From the NCBI GenBank assembly GCA_033856025.1, contig JAWVFQ010000004.1, forward strand, positions 62,001-126,000: a stretch of 64,000 nt of DNA. The letters run 5' to 3'. The notes beneath the pieces are model-generated. The model was not told the origin of the DNA. It ran no database searches and saw nothing but the letters and a program-made list of their open reading frames with translations. Of the stretch, positions 39,634 through 47,646 are shown in pieces (position 1 is the stretch's first letter; the number at the start of each line of letters is the position of its first letter). Position numbers and translations under genes: made by a program. Source of the stretch: AC-38 sp033856025. GTDB lineage: Bacteria > Actinomycetota > Thermoleophilia > Solirubrobacterales > Solirubrobacteraceae.

Positions 39634-40872
39634 TCAGCTGAGCACGGTGAACGCGCTCCGGGCCGTCGACGTCGCGCCGGCGCCCGCGCTGGCCGTCAGG
39701 CGGTAGGCCCCGGGCGGCAGCGGCCGCCCGCCGATGCGCCCGTCGAAGCGCGTCGTGTTGGCCCCGGCGCGGCCCGCGCGGGTGAACGTCCCCACCGTGA
39801 CCATCCGGGTGCACCGGGGGCGGGTGCGGTTCGCCCGTGTGGGCACGACGCAGCGCCGGTTGGCCAGCCGCCGGCCCGCCGTCAGGCGCTCCACAGTGAA
39901 GGACACCGTGGCGGCCTGGGAAAGCCGGAAGCGCACGGTCGTCCCGAGCGCCGCGCGGCTGCCCGGCGGCCGGCGCGCGCGCAGGCGCGACGGCGTGAGC
40001 CCCAGCCCGGTCAGGCTCGTGGCGGCCGGCGGCGTCCCCGCACCGGGCCCGGCCGTGGGAGGCACCGGTTGGGCGGTGGGGGCGCAGGTCTGCCCGGCCG
40101 GGCACCACGTCCACTGCATGAGGATCTCCATCCCCGGCATGCCGTCCTCGCGGCGCCCCGCGCTGGCGTCGTTGGGCTGGCCCCCCATCCGCGGGTACCA
40201 GAAGCTCACGTTGACCGAGCCCTGCTCGGTGGACTGGAAGAAGTTGTTGCGCCCGGTCGAGTGCAGCGGGAGGCTCCCCGTCCCGGAGACGCCGCTGACC
40301 GCCACGTGGTCGGCCGCCAGCACCCCGTTGCTGTCGACGTTGCGGGCGACGAAGAAGTTGGTCGCGAAGTCGGTGAGCCCGTTCGGGTTGGCCGCGCTCG
40401 GCGGGTTGGGCCGGACGACCGGGCCCTCCTCGATGAAGTAGCAGCAGTACGTGCCGCCCGAGCCGCCGCCGACGCTGCCCGGGCCCCCCACGTTGCACGT
40501 CGACTGGGCACACGAGAGCTGACGCAGGATCACGAACCGGATCAGGCCCGGGTTGGGCCCCGACCGCACGCGGATGTTGGTGATGCGCCCAGTGCCCGGA
40601 ACCGAGCTCGTGCGCGGGTCCTGGTTGTAGTCGGTCACCCCGACCACCCCCGTCTGGCGCCACGTGCAGTCCGGGGTGTTGGACGGGTTCGCGTAGTAGG
40701 TGCCGGTTCCGCCGTCGTCGCCCAGCGCCGGGTGCGTCTCGCAGCCCAGCTGGATGTTGGGCGGGTTGGCCAGCGGGCTGCCCAGCGTCCGGGCCTGCCC
40801 GGACGCTGACGCCGGCAGCGCCAGCACGAGCGCCACGACCGCCACGACCGGGACCGGTGAAATCCGTTTCAC
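39634..40872 (-). CDS. secreted protein of unknown function with Ig-like C-terminal domain
   Basis: 412 residues, signal peptide about 1-26 (VPVVAVVALVLALPASASG). The mature N-terminal 240 residues are rich in Gly, Asn, Thr and paired cysteines (CETHP, DCTWRQTG, LSCAQSTCNVGG, YCCYF, and WTWCPAGQTC), suggesting a disulfide-bonded secreted domain of an unrecognised type. A Pro/Ala/Thr linker leads to a C-terminal Ig-like domain (VRFRLSQAATVSFTVERLTAG, ending LPPGAYRLTASAGAG) of the same kind as in the two preceding plus-strand genes. The start is GTG 40872, preceded by a palindrome that holds a TATGGT box and a GAGGAG ribosome binding site. Confidence 0.8.
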   Translation of the reverse strand: MKRISPVPVVAVVALVLALPASASGQARTLGSPLANPPNIQLGCETHPALGDDGGTGTYYANPSNTPDCTWRQTGVVGVTDYNQDPRTSSVPGTGRITNIRVRSGPNPGLIRFVILRQLSCAQSTCNVGGPGSVGGGSGGTYCCYFIEEGPVVRPNPPSAANPNGLTDFATNFFVARNVDSNGVLAADHVAVSGVSGTGSLPLHSTGRNNFFQSTEQGSVNVSFWYPRMGGQPNDASAGRREDGMPGMEILMQWTWCPAGQTCAPTAQPVPPTAGPGAGTPPAATSLTGLGLTPSRLRARRPPGSRAALGTTVRFRLSQAATVSFTVERLTAGRRLANRRCVVPTRANRTRPRCTRMVTVGTFTRAGRAGANTTRFDGRIGGRPLPPGAYRLTASAGAGATSTARSAFTVLS

Positions 40873-40881
40873 GCTTTCGTC

Positions 40882-40914
40882 GACTCCTCGGAGCGACCAT
40901 ACACCCGAGGAGTC
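40882..40914 (-). promoter_or_regulatory. palindrome enclosing a candidate -10 box and ribosome binding site
   Basis: GACTCCTCGG and CCGAGGAGTC form ten perfect pairs around a 13-nt centre. On the minus strand the centre holds TATGGT, a candidate -10 box for the gene at 40872, and the downstream arm holds GAGGAG, its probable ribosome binding site. It also lies 15 bp after the gcvPB stop, so in read-through RNA it would form a hairpin that hides that site. Confidence 0.55.
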
Positions 40915-40929
40915 AGGCTGCGGAGATAT

Positions 40930-42414
40930 CTACAGCGGCTGTCGGATCACCGGCCGCTTGGCGGCCGCCGCCTCGTCGAGGCGGCGGACCGGCGTGGTGT
41001 GCGGCGCGGTCTGCGCGATCGTCGGATCCTCGCGCGCCTCGCGCAGGACCTCGGCGACGGTGTCGGCGAAGGAGTCCAGAGTCTCCTTCGTCTCGGTCTC
41101 GGTCGGCTCGATCAGCAGCGCCTCGTCGACCAGCAGCGGGAAGTAGACGGTCGGCGGGTGCACGCCGTGGTCGAGCAGCCGCTTGGCCAGGTCCAGCGTC
41201 TTGATCTTCAGGTCCCGCTTCATCGGCGCGCCGGACAGGACGAACTCGTGCATGCACAGGCGGTCGTAGGCGACGGGGAGGTACTCCGCGACGCCCTTCT
41301 CCCGCAGCCGCGCCAGCAGGTAGTTGGCGTTGAGCACGGCCGTCTCGCTCATCTCCCGCAGGCCCTCGGCGCCCAGGGAGCGGATGTAGGCGTAGGACCG
41401 CACGAAGACGCCGTAGTTGCCCTGGAACCCGCGCAGGCGCCCGATCGACTTCGGCCGGTCATGGTCGAGATCGAACGTCGGCTCGCCGCCGTTCTGCGGC
41501 GCCCGGCGGACGACCTGGGGCCGCGGCAGGTAGGGCTCGATGCGGTCGGACACCGCGATCGGGCCGGCGCCGGGCCCGCCGCCGCCGTGCGGCTGCGTGA
41601 ACGTCTTGTGCAGGTTGAAGTGGACGATGTCGAAGCCCATGTCGCCGGGACGGCAGACACCCACGATCGCGTTGAGGTTGGCCCCGTCGTAGTAGAGCGT
41701 CGCGCCGACGTCGTGGACGATCCGAGCGATCTCCTCGATGTTGGGGTCGAACAGCCCCAGCGTGTTGGGGTTGGTGAGCATGAGGCAGGCCACGTCCTCG
41801 TCGGCCTTGGCGCGCAGGTCGTCGAGGTCGATCCCGCCTTCCTGGTTGGACGCCAGCTTGACCAGATCGTATCCCGCCATCGTCACCGTCGCCGGATTGG
41901 TCCCGTGCGCGGTGTCGGGCGTGAGGACCTTGTGGCGGCGCTCGCCGCGGTCCTCGTGGTAGGCCCGCGTCAGGAGCACGCCGGCCAGCTCGCCGTGCGA
42001 GCCGGCGGACGGCTGCAGGGAGACGTGCGGCAGCCCGGCGATCTCGGCCAGGGAGCCCTGCAGGCGCCACATCAGCTCGAGCGCGCCCTGGGCGCGCTTG
42101 GGGTCCTGGAGCGGGTGCAGCCGGGAGTTGCCGGGCAGCGCGGCCACGCGCTCGTGCAGCTTGGGGTTGTGCTTCATCGTGCACGAGCCGAGCGGGTAGA
42201 AGCCCTCGTCCAGGTGGAAGTTGCGGTTGGACAGCCGCACGTAGTGGCGCACGATCTCGGGCTCGGCCACCTCGGGCAGGCGGGCGGGCTCGTCGCGCAG
42301 CAGCGCGGCCGGGATCAGCTCCTCCAGCGGGCGCTCGGGGACGTCGGTCTCCGGCGACGTAAAGGCGCGCCGGCCCTCCTGGGAGACCTCGAAGATGGTC
42401 CTCGGGTCGCTCAC
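40930..42414 (-). CDS. gcvPB: glycine dehydrogenase (decarboxylating) subunit 2
   Basis: C-terminal half of the split P-protein of the glycine cleavage system, 494 residues. It contains the PLP lysine site in VHFNLHKTFTQPHGGGGPG, with the family signatures LYPLGSCTMKHNPK-like (FYPLGSCTMKHNPK), SLQPSAGSHGELAG, TPDTAHGTNPATVTMAGY and PPTVYFPLLVDEALLIEPTE. The start is GTG 42414, overlapping the gcvPA stop (GTGA). With GcvPA it decarboxylates glycine and transfers the aminomethyl group to the lipoyl arm of GcvH. Last gene of the gcvT-H-PA-PB operon. Confidence 0.97.
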   Translation of the reverse strand: MSDPRTIFEVSQEGRRAFTSPETDVPERPLEELIPAALLRDEPARLPEVAEPEIVRHYVRLSNRNFHLDEGFYPLGSCTMKHNPKLHERVAALPGNSRLHPLQDPKRAQGALELMWRLQGSLAEIAGLPHVSLQPSAGSHGELAGVLLTRAYHEDRGERRHKVLTPDTAHGTNPATVTMAGYDLVKLASNQEGGIDLDDLRAKADEDVACLMLTNPNTLGLFDPNIEEIARIVHDVGATLYYDGANLNAIVGVCRPGDMGFDIVHFNLHKTFTQPHGGGGPGAGPIAVSDRIEPYLPRPQVVRRAPQNGGEPTFDLDHDRPKSIGRLRGFQGNYGVFVRSYAYIRSLGAEGLREMSETAVLNANYLLARLREKGVAEYLPVAYDRLCMHEFVLSGAPMKRDLKIKTLDLAKRLLDHGVHPPTVYFPLLVDEALLIEPTETETKETLDSFADTVAEVLREAREDPTIAQTAPHTTPVRRLDEAAAAKRPVIRQPL

Positions 42415-43775
42415 GCCGGGACCTCCGTGGCGACGCCCGTCCGCTCGGCCGCCACCGCGCGGCCCAGCACGTCGGCCAGGCGGTCGATGTCGGCGCGCGA
42501 GCGCTGCTCGGTCAGCGCGACGAGCAGGCCGTCCTCGCCCAGCGGCAGCCCGGGATTGACGCCCTCGGCGGCGCAGCGCTCGACCACGGCGGCCACGGGC
42601 GCGTCCAGGGTCAGCGCGAACTCGCGCACCACCGGCCGCTCGTGGGCCAGGGACACGCCCGGCAGCCCGGCCAGCGTCTCGCGTGCGTAGGCCGTGCGCC
42701 GGGCCAGCAGCTCGCCCAGCTCGACCAGGCCGCGGCGGCCCAGCCAGCTCATGTAGATGACCCCGGCCAGCGCGTTGAGCGCCTGGGCCGTGCAGATGTT
42801 CGACGTCGCGCGCTCGCGGCGGATGTGCTGCTCGCGCGTCTGGAGCGTAAGCACGAACCCGCGCTTGCCGTCGACGTCGCGCGTCTCGCCCGCGATGCGC
42901 CCCGGCATCTTGCGCAGGAAGGCCTCGCCGGCGCAGAAGAACCCGAACGACGGGCCGCCGAAGTCCAGCCGGTTGCCCAGCGGCTGGCCCTCGCCCACGG
43001 CCACGTCGACCCCGCACTCGCCCGGGGGCCGCAGGATCCCCAGCGCGATCGGGTCGCAGGCGCACACGACGACGGCGCCCGCCTCGCGGCCCGGGGCGCT
43101 CAGCGCGGTCAGGTCCTCCACGGCGCCCAGGAAGTTCGGCTGCTGGAGGAACACGGCGCTGGTGTCCTCGTCGATCGCCTCGGCGAGCGCGGCCGCGTCG
43201 GTGGCGCCGTCGCGCAGCGCCACCGTGACGATCTCCGCGCCCCAGCCGGCGGCGGTCGTCTCCAGCGTCTCGCGCGAGTGCGGGTGGACGCCCTCGGACA
43301 CGACGAAGCGCCGGCGCCCGTTGTGCAGCTTGGCCATGTACCCGGCGGCGGCCACGGCGGATGGCCCCTCGTAGACCGAGGCGTTGGACACGGGCAGGCC
43401 CGTGAGCTCGCTCATCGCGGTCTGGTACTCGAACATCACCTGCAGGCCGCCCTGGGAGATCTCCGGCTGGTAGGGCGTGTAGGGCGTGAGGAACTCGGAG
43501 CGCTGGACGATCGAGTCGACCAGCGCCGGGACGTAGTGGTCGTACATCCCGCCGCCCAGGAACGACACCTCGTCGTCGGCCGAGACGTTGCGCGCGGCCA
43601 GCCGGCGCAGCTCGGCGAAGACCTCCTGCTCGGCGGCGCCCGGCGGGAGGTCGAGCGCGCGGCCCAGCCGGACGCCCTCGGGGATGTCCGCGAACAGCGC
43701 CTCCACGGAATCGACGCCGATGGCGTCGAGCATGGCGGCGCGGTCGGAGTCCGTGACGGAGGTGTAGCGGCTCAC
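42411..43775 (-). CDS. gcvPA: glycine dehydrogenase (decarboxylating) subunit 1
   Basis: N-terminal half of the split P-protein, 454 residues, with YTPYQPEISQGGLQVMFEYQ, NASVYEGPSAVAAAG, FLQQPNFLGAVEDL and TREQHIRRERATSNICTAQ. This two-subunit form is typical of many bacteria, whereas E. coli and mycobacteria have one long GcvP. The start is a GTG at 43775, 16 bp after gcvH. A TACCCT hexamer 6 nt before the GTG suggests an additional leaderless start point inside the operon. Coupled to gcvPB by GTGA. Confidence 0.97.
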   Translation of the reverse strand: MSRYTSVTDSDRAAMLDAIGVDSVEALFADIPEGVRLGRALDLPPGAAEQEVFAELRRLAARNVSADDEVSFLGGGMYDHYVPALVDSIVQRSEFLTPYTPYQPEISQGGLQVMFEYQTAMSELTGLPVSNASVYEGPSAVAAAGYMAKLHNGRRRFVVSEGVHPHSRETLETTAAGWGAEIVTVALRDGATDAAALAEAIDEDTSAVFLQQPNFLGAVEDLTALSAPGREAGAVVVCACDPIALGILRPPGECGVDVAVGEGQPLGNRLDFGGPSFGFFCAGEAFLRKMPGRIAGETRDVDGKRGFVLTLQTREQHIRRERATSNICTAQALNALAGVIYMSWLGRRGLVELGELLARRTAYARETLAGLPGVSLAHERPVVREFALTLDAPVAAVVERCAAEGVNPGLPLGEDGLLVALTEQRSRADIDRLADVLGRAVAAERTGVATEVPA

Positions 43776-43781
43776 ACCGGG

Positions 43782-43787
43782 AGGGTA
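43782..43787 (-). promoter_or_regulatory. candidate internal -10 box of gcvPA
   Basis: TACCCT on the minus strand, 6 nt before the gcvPA GTG, in the 16-bp gcvH-gcvPA gap. Confidence 0.35.
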
Positions 43788-43791
43788 GCCG

Positions 43792-44178
43792 TCAGCCCAG
43801 CGAGCTTCGGTAGGCCTCGGCGTCCATCAGCCCGTCGCGCTGGCCCGGCTCGCTGAGGCGGACCTTGACCATCCACCCGGCGCCGTACGGGTCGTCGTTG
43901 ATGGCCTCCGGGCCGTCCTTGAGGGCGTCGTTGGACTCCACGACCTCGCCGGACAGCGGCGCCATCACGTCGGAGACCGCCTTGACCGACTCCACCTCGG
44001 TGTAGGGCTCTCCCGCCTCCACCGTCTTGCCCACCTCGGGCGGTTCGAAGAACACGACCTCGCCCAGCTGGTCCTGGGCGTACCAGGTGATCCCGAACGT
44101 GGCGGTGTCGCCCTCGATGCGCGCCCAGTCGTGGTCGGGGTGGTAGAGCAGGTCGTCGGGGTAGGACTCGTCGGCCAC
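43792..44178 (-). CDS. gcvH: glycine cleavage system H protein (lipoyl carrier)
   Basis: 128-residue lipoyl-domain protein. The lipoylated lysine is in VESVKAVSDV, preceded by the strand ATFGITWYAQDQLGEVVFFEPPE and followed by PLSGEVVESNDAL and INDDPYGAGWMVKV, all diagnostic. The start is a GTG that overlaps the gcvT TAG by one base (TAGTG). It shuttles the aminomethyl group from P-protein to T-protein. No lipoate synthesis or ligase gene is in the window. Confidence 0.96.
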   Translation of the reverse strand: MADESYPDDLLYHPDHDWARIEGDTATFGITWYAQDQLGEVVFFEPPEVGKTVEAGEPYTEVESVKAVSDVMAPLSGEVVESNDALKDGPEAINDDPYGAGWMVKVRLSEPGQRDGLMDAEAYRSSLG

Positions 44179-45263
44179 TACGCGGTCTCCTTCGGCTTCG
44201 GGGGATAGAGGGGCTTCTCGCGGACCTCGGCGGGGCGCGTGCGGCCGCGGACGTCGATCTCGAAGGTCTCGCCGGGACGGGCGCGCTGCGCCGGGAGGTA
44301 GCCCATCCCGATCCCGATGCCCAGGCAGGGGGACAGCGTCCCGCTGGTCACCACGCCGCCGCCCACGACGGGGTTGCCCTGGCGCGGGATACCTTCGCCG
44401 GTCAGCGCGAACGGGACGAGCCTCTCGGCCGGACCGGCCTCGCGGGCGGCGCGCACGGCGTCGGCGCCGATGAACCCCGTGTCCTCCCGGCACGCCCAGC
44501 CCAGGCCGGCCTCGACGGGGTTGCGCGTCTCGTCCATGTCGTTGCCGTACAGGTGGAAGCAGGCCTCCAGGCGCAGCGTGTCGCGGGCGCCCAGGCCCGT
44601 GGGCTGCGCGCCGGCCGCGACGAGCGCGTCCCACACCGGCGGCGCACCGTCGGGCGCGAGCAGCAGTTCGACGCCGTCCTCTCCGGTGTATCCGGTCCCG
44701 GCCACGAGCATGGGGACGCCGGCCACGGTGCGCTGGCAGCAGTGCATCCGCGGCGGCAGACGCCCGTCGGTCAGGCTCGCCACGCGGTCGCGGGCGGCGG
44801 GGCCCTGGACGGCGAGCATCGCCCACTCGTCGATGCAGTCCCGGACGTCGGCGTCGAAATCGGCCGCGTGCCGGCGAAACCAGGCCAGGTCCTTCTCGTG
44901 GTTGGACGCGTTGGTCACGGTGAGGAAGTGGTCGTCGGCCAGGCGATAGGTGAAGACGTCGTCGAGGATCCCGCCGTCCTCGCCGCACAGCAGCGCGTAC
45001 TGGGCGCCGCCCTCGGGGATGCGGCGCACGTCGTTGGAGAGCAGGCGCTGGAGGAGGTCGTGGGCCTGCGGCCCGCCGGTCTCGATCTGGCCCATGTGCG
45101 AGACGTCGAACACCCCCGCGTGGCGGCGCACGGCGACGTGCTCGGCGCGGATCCCCTCGTACTGAACCGGCATCTCCCAGCCGGCGAACGGGGCCAGCCG
45201 GGCCCCCGCCGCGGCATGGCGATCGTGGAGCGGAGTTCGCCTCAGCGTGTCGGCGGCGGGCAC
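44178..45263 (-). CDS. gcvT: aminomethyltransferase (glycine cleavage T protein)
   Basis: Tetrahydrofolate-dependent T-protein, 361 residues. Features: RTPLHDRHAAAGARLAPFAGW at the N-terminus, RRHAGVFDVSHMGQIE, NASNHEKDLAWF, the folate-binding region TGYTGEDGVELLLAP, ARDTLRLEACFHLYGNDMDE, and GIGMGYLP near the end. The start is GTG 45263, 7 nt after TAGCCT, which itself includes the stop codon of the upstream SHOCT gene. Because only 10 bp separate the genes there is no room for a glycine riboswitch, so regulation must be elsewhere. Confidence 0.96.
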   Translation of the reverse strand: MPAADTLRRTPLHDRHAAAGARLAPFAGWEMPVQYEGIRAEHVAVRRHAGVFDVSHMGQIETGGPQAHDLLQRLLSNDVRRIPEGGAQYALLCGEDGGILDDVFTYRLADDHFLTVTNASNHEKDLAWFRRHAADFDADVRDCIDEWAMLAVQGPAARDRVASLTDGRLPPRMHCCQRTVAGVPMLVAGTGYTGEDGVELLLAPDGAPPVWDALVAAGAQPTGLGARDTLRLEACFHLYGNDMDETRNPVEAGLGWACREDTGFIGADAVRAAREAGPAERLVPFALTGEGIPRQGNPVVGGGVVTSGTLSPCLGIGIGMGYLPAQRARPGETFEIDVRGRTRPAEVREKPLYPPKPKETA

Positions 45264-45270
45264 CCGACTC

Positions 45271-45276
45271 AGGCTA
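45271..45276 (-). promoter_or_regulatory. candidate -10 box of the gcv operon
   Basis: TAGCCT on the minus strand, 7 nt before the gcvT GTG; its first three bases are the stop codon of the preceding gene. Confidence 0.4.
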
Positions 45277-45936
45277 CCCGCCCGCCAGCAGCCTGGCCTT
45301 CTGGGCCGAGAACTCCTCGTCGGTGAGCGCGCCGGCCTCGCGCAGCTTCTGGAGGCGCTCGAGGCGCGCCAGCGTGTCGGTCCCGGGCGCCGGGCCCGCG
45401 GCCGGGGCGGGCGCCGCGCCCTCCGGACGCCGCGTGACCAGCGCGTGGCGCCCCGCCGTGTCCATCCGCCAGTCGGTCTCCAGGGCGACGTTCTGGCGGT
45501 TGGAGGGGTCGATGGCCACCTCGATGAGGTCGCCCGTCCGCGGCATCGCGCTGAACGGGACCAGGAGCTTGCGCGTGACCGTGAACTCCTCGCCGTACGC
45601 CGGCTTCACGCGGACGGCGATCCGGGTCTGCGCGTTGACGTCGTTGACGACCATCCCCGTCGTCTGCACCGACTCGATGACGCCCGTCGCGCGCTCGCCC
45701 GTCTCGAAGAGCTGCTTCTCCGCGTCCATGCGGCCCTTCATCCGGTCGTAATACACGCCCAGGCCGAGGCCCACGGCGGCCCAGATGACGCCGATCATGA
45801 GCAGCGTCCCGCCCGTGATGACGCCGCCCGGCCCGAGCCCGGTGGCCACCGAGCCCCCGAGGAGCGCGATCCCGACGACCGTCAGGACGATCCCCGCGAT
45901 CGTGAAGAACCCGCCGACGCCGCGCCGCCCGCTCAT
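45274..45936 (-). CDS. membrane protein with C-terminal SHOCT domain
   Basis: 220 residues. Two membrane helices (about 8-30 and 36-60: FFTIAGIVLTVVGIALLGGS and GTLLMIGVIWAAVGLGLGVY), then a soluble beta-rich region of about 100 residues (ATGVIESVQTTGMVVNDVNA and IEVAIDPSNRQNVALET), a Pro/Ala linker, and a C-terminal SHOCT helix pair (LERLQKLREAGALTDEEFSA). SHOCT domains mediate oligomerisation and are found at the ends of many unrelated proteins. The function is unknown. ATG 45936 lies 8 nt after TAGGCT. It precedes gcvT by 10 bp and may share its transcript. Confidence 0.82.
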   Translation of the reverse strand: MSGRRGVGGFFTIAGIVLTVVGIALLGGSVATGLGPGGVITGGTLLMIGVIWAAVGLGLGVYYDRMKGRMDAEKQLFETGERATGVIESVQTTGMVVNDVNAQTRIAVRVKPAYGEEFTVTRKLLVPFSAMPRTGDLIEVAIDPSNRQNVALETDWRMDTAGRHALVTRRPEGAAPAPAAGPAPGTDTLARLERLQKLREAGALTDEEFSAQKARLLAGG

Positions 45937-45944
45937 CGCGCGCC

Positions 45945-45950
45945 AGCCTA
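45945..45950 (-). promoter_or_regulatory. candidate -10 box of the SHOCT gene
   Basis: TAGGCT on the minus strand, 8 nt before the ATG at 45936. Confidence 0.4.
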
Positions 45951-46001
45951 ACCGGGGTAAAGCCGTCCCGCTCGCCTGCCGATGCTCCACCCATCGGAGC
46001 G

Positions 46002-47630
46002 TTGGGCGGACATATCCGGGACCTGCTTCCGCGCGGGGGCACGCTCCCCGTGGAGGAGTGGGACCAGCGCCACCGCGCCCTGCTCGCCTTCCTCTGGGCC
46101 AACGCCGTCGCCCTGCCGCTGTACGGGGTGCTGAGCGGCTATGGCGTGCTCCACAGCCTGCTGCACGCGTCCGGTCTGTTCGGCTTCGCCCTGCTGGCGC
46201 GCACGGCCCGTCTGAGCCGGCTGGCCCGGAGCCTGTGCGTGTCGCTGGGGCTGCTGACCGCCGCCGCGCTGCTGGTCCACGTCACGCACGGCCTGATCGA
46301 GGCCCACTTCTACTTCTTCGTCGTGATCGTGGCGCTCACGCTCTACGAGGACTGGAAGCCCTTCCTTCTCGCCGTGGCCTACGTGCTGGTGCACCACGGC
46401 GTCATGGGGATGCTGGCCCCGCACGACGTCTTCAACCGTCCCGCCGAGTGGGCGCGGCCCTGGCTGTGGGCGGGGATCCACGCGCTGTTCGTGGCGGGCG
46501 CCGGCGCCGCCGCGCTGACCGCGTGGCGGCTCAACGAGAACGTCCGCGACCGCATGCGCGCCGCCCAGGCGCTGCTGGAGGACGCCGCGATGGTCGACAG
46601 CCTCACGGGGCTGGCCAACCGCCGCCAGCTCATGGCCGACCTGGCCGACATCGACGGCGACCGCGAGGGCGCCCCGGTCCTGCTGGGTATGTTCGACCTC
46701 GACGGGTTCAAGGCCTACAACGACACCTTCGGCCACGCGGCCGGCGACGCGCTGCTGACGCGGCTGGGCGGGCGGCTGTGCCAGAGCGCCGCCGCGCCGG
46801 CGCGGGCCTACCGCCTGGGCGGCGACGAATTCTGCGTGCTGTCCCCGCTGGAGGGCCTGGACCCCGACCGCTTCCTGGCCGGCGCCGTGGCGGCGCTGTC
46901 CGAGCACGGCGAGGGCTTCTCCATCGGCTGCTCGCACGGCGCCGTCGCGCTGCCCGCCGAGACGGCCGACACCGAGGAGGCCCTGCACCTGGCCGACCGG
47001 CGCATGTACGTGCGCAAGACGGGCGGGCGCCCGTCCGCGGGACGCCAGGTGGGCGACGCGCTGCTGCGCGCGCTGGAGGAGCGCCATCCCGAGCTCGGCG
47101 AGCACCTCGACGGCGTGGCCGACTGGAGCGAGGCGGTGGCGCGCCGGATGGAGCTCGAGGACCTCGAGATCATCCAGGTCCGCCAGGCCGCCGAGCTGCA
47201 CGACATCGGCAAGGTCGCCATCCCCGACGCCATCCTGCTCAAGCCGGGCGGCCTGGACCCGTCCGAGCGCGCGTTCATCGAGCGCCACACGGTGATCGGG
47301 GAGCGCATCGTGGGCGCCGCGCCCGCGCTGGCCTCCGTGGCGCGCCTGGTCCGGTCGTCGCACGAGTGGTGGGACGGCACCGGCTACCCCGACAAGCTGG
47401 CCGGCGCCGACATCCCTCTGGGCGCGCGCATCATCTCCGTCTGCGACGCCTACGACGCCATGGTGTCGCCCCGGCCCTACCGCCCCGACGCGAAGTCGCC
47501 GGTGGAGGCGCTGGGCGAGCTCAACCGCTGCGCGGGCGGGCAGTTCGACCCCGCGATCGTCTCGCAGTTCGTGGCCGTGATGGCCGAGCGCCGCGCGCGC
47601 ACGCTGGCCTCCGCCGCCGTGCCGGCCTAG
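46002..47630 (+). CDS. membrane GGDEF and HD-GYP protein (c-di-GMP turnover)
   Basis: 542 residues. Five or six membrane helices occupy about residues 25-180. A GGDEF diguanylate cyclase domain follows, with FDLDGFKAYNDTFGHAAGD for metal and substrate and the intact signature GGDEF (273-277). The allosteric RxxD site normally five residues upstream is missing (PARAYRL). Then comes an HD-GYP phosphodiesterase domain with H400-D401 (ELHDIGKV), ERHTVIGERIV, SSHEWWDGTGYP (GYP 461-463) and VCDAYDAM. Both active sites look complete, so it may make or break c-di-GMP according to an input signal. The start is TTG 46002; no in-frame ATG or GTG exists upstream within 20 codons of reasonable sequence. 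Confidence 0.88.
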   Translation: MGGHIRDLLPRGGTLPVEEWDQRHRALLAFLWANAVALPLYGVLSGYGVLHSLLHASGLFGFALLARTARLSRLARSLCVSLGLLTAAALLVHVTHGLIEAHFYFFVVIVALTLYEDWKPFLLAVAYVLVHHGVMGMLAPHDVFNRPAEWARPWLWAGIHALFVAGAGAAALTAWRLNENVRDRMRAAQALLEDAAMVDSLTGLANRRQLMADLADIDGDREGAPVLLGMFDLDGFKAYNDTFGHAAGDALLTRLGGRLCQSAAAPARAYRLGGDEFCVLSPLEGLDPDRFLAGAVAALSEHGEGFSIGCSHGAVALPAETADTEEALHLADRRMYVRKTGGRPSAGRQVGDALLRALEERHPELGEHLDGVADWSEAVARRMELEDLEIIQVRQAAELHDIGKVAIPDAILLKPGGLDPSERAFIERHTVIGERIVGAAPALASVARLVRSSHEWWDGTGYPDKLAGADIPLGARIISVCDAYDAMVSPRPYRPDAKSPVEALGELNRCAGGQFDPAIVSQFVAVMAERRARTLASAAVPA

Positions 47631-47641
47631 CCCGTTCGGGC
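47630..47641. terminator. small GC hairpin between convergent genes
   Basis: GCCCG TT CGGGC between the GGDEF/HD-GYP gene and ftsZ stops (16-bp gap). It is only 5 pairs with a tight loop and no T-tract, so any termination role is uncertain. Confidence 0.25.
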
Positions 47642-47646
47642 GGCTT

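Noticed and set aside
45264..45273. Glycine riboswitch ahead of gcvT
   Set aside because: Only 10 bp separate gcvT from the preceding gene, leaving no room for the aptamer.
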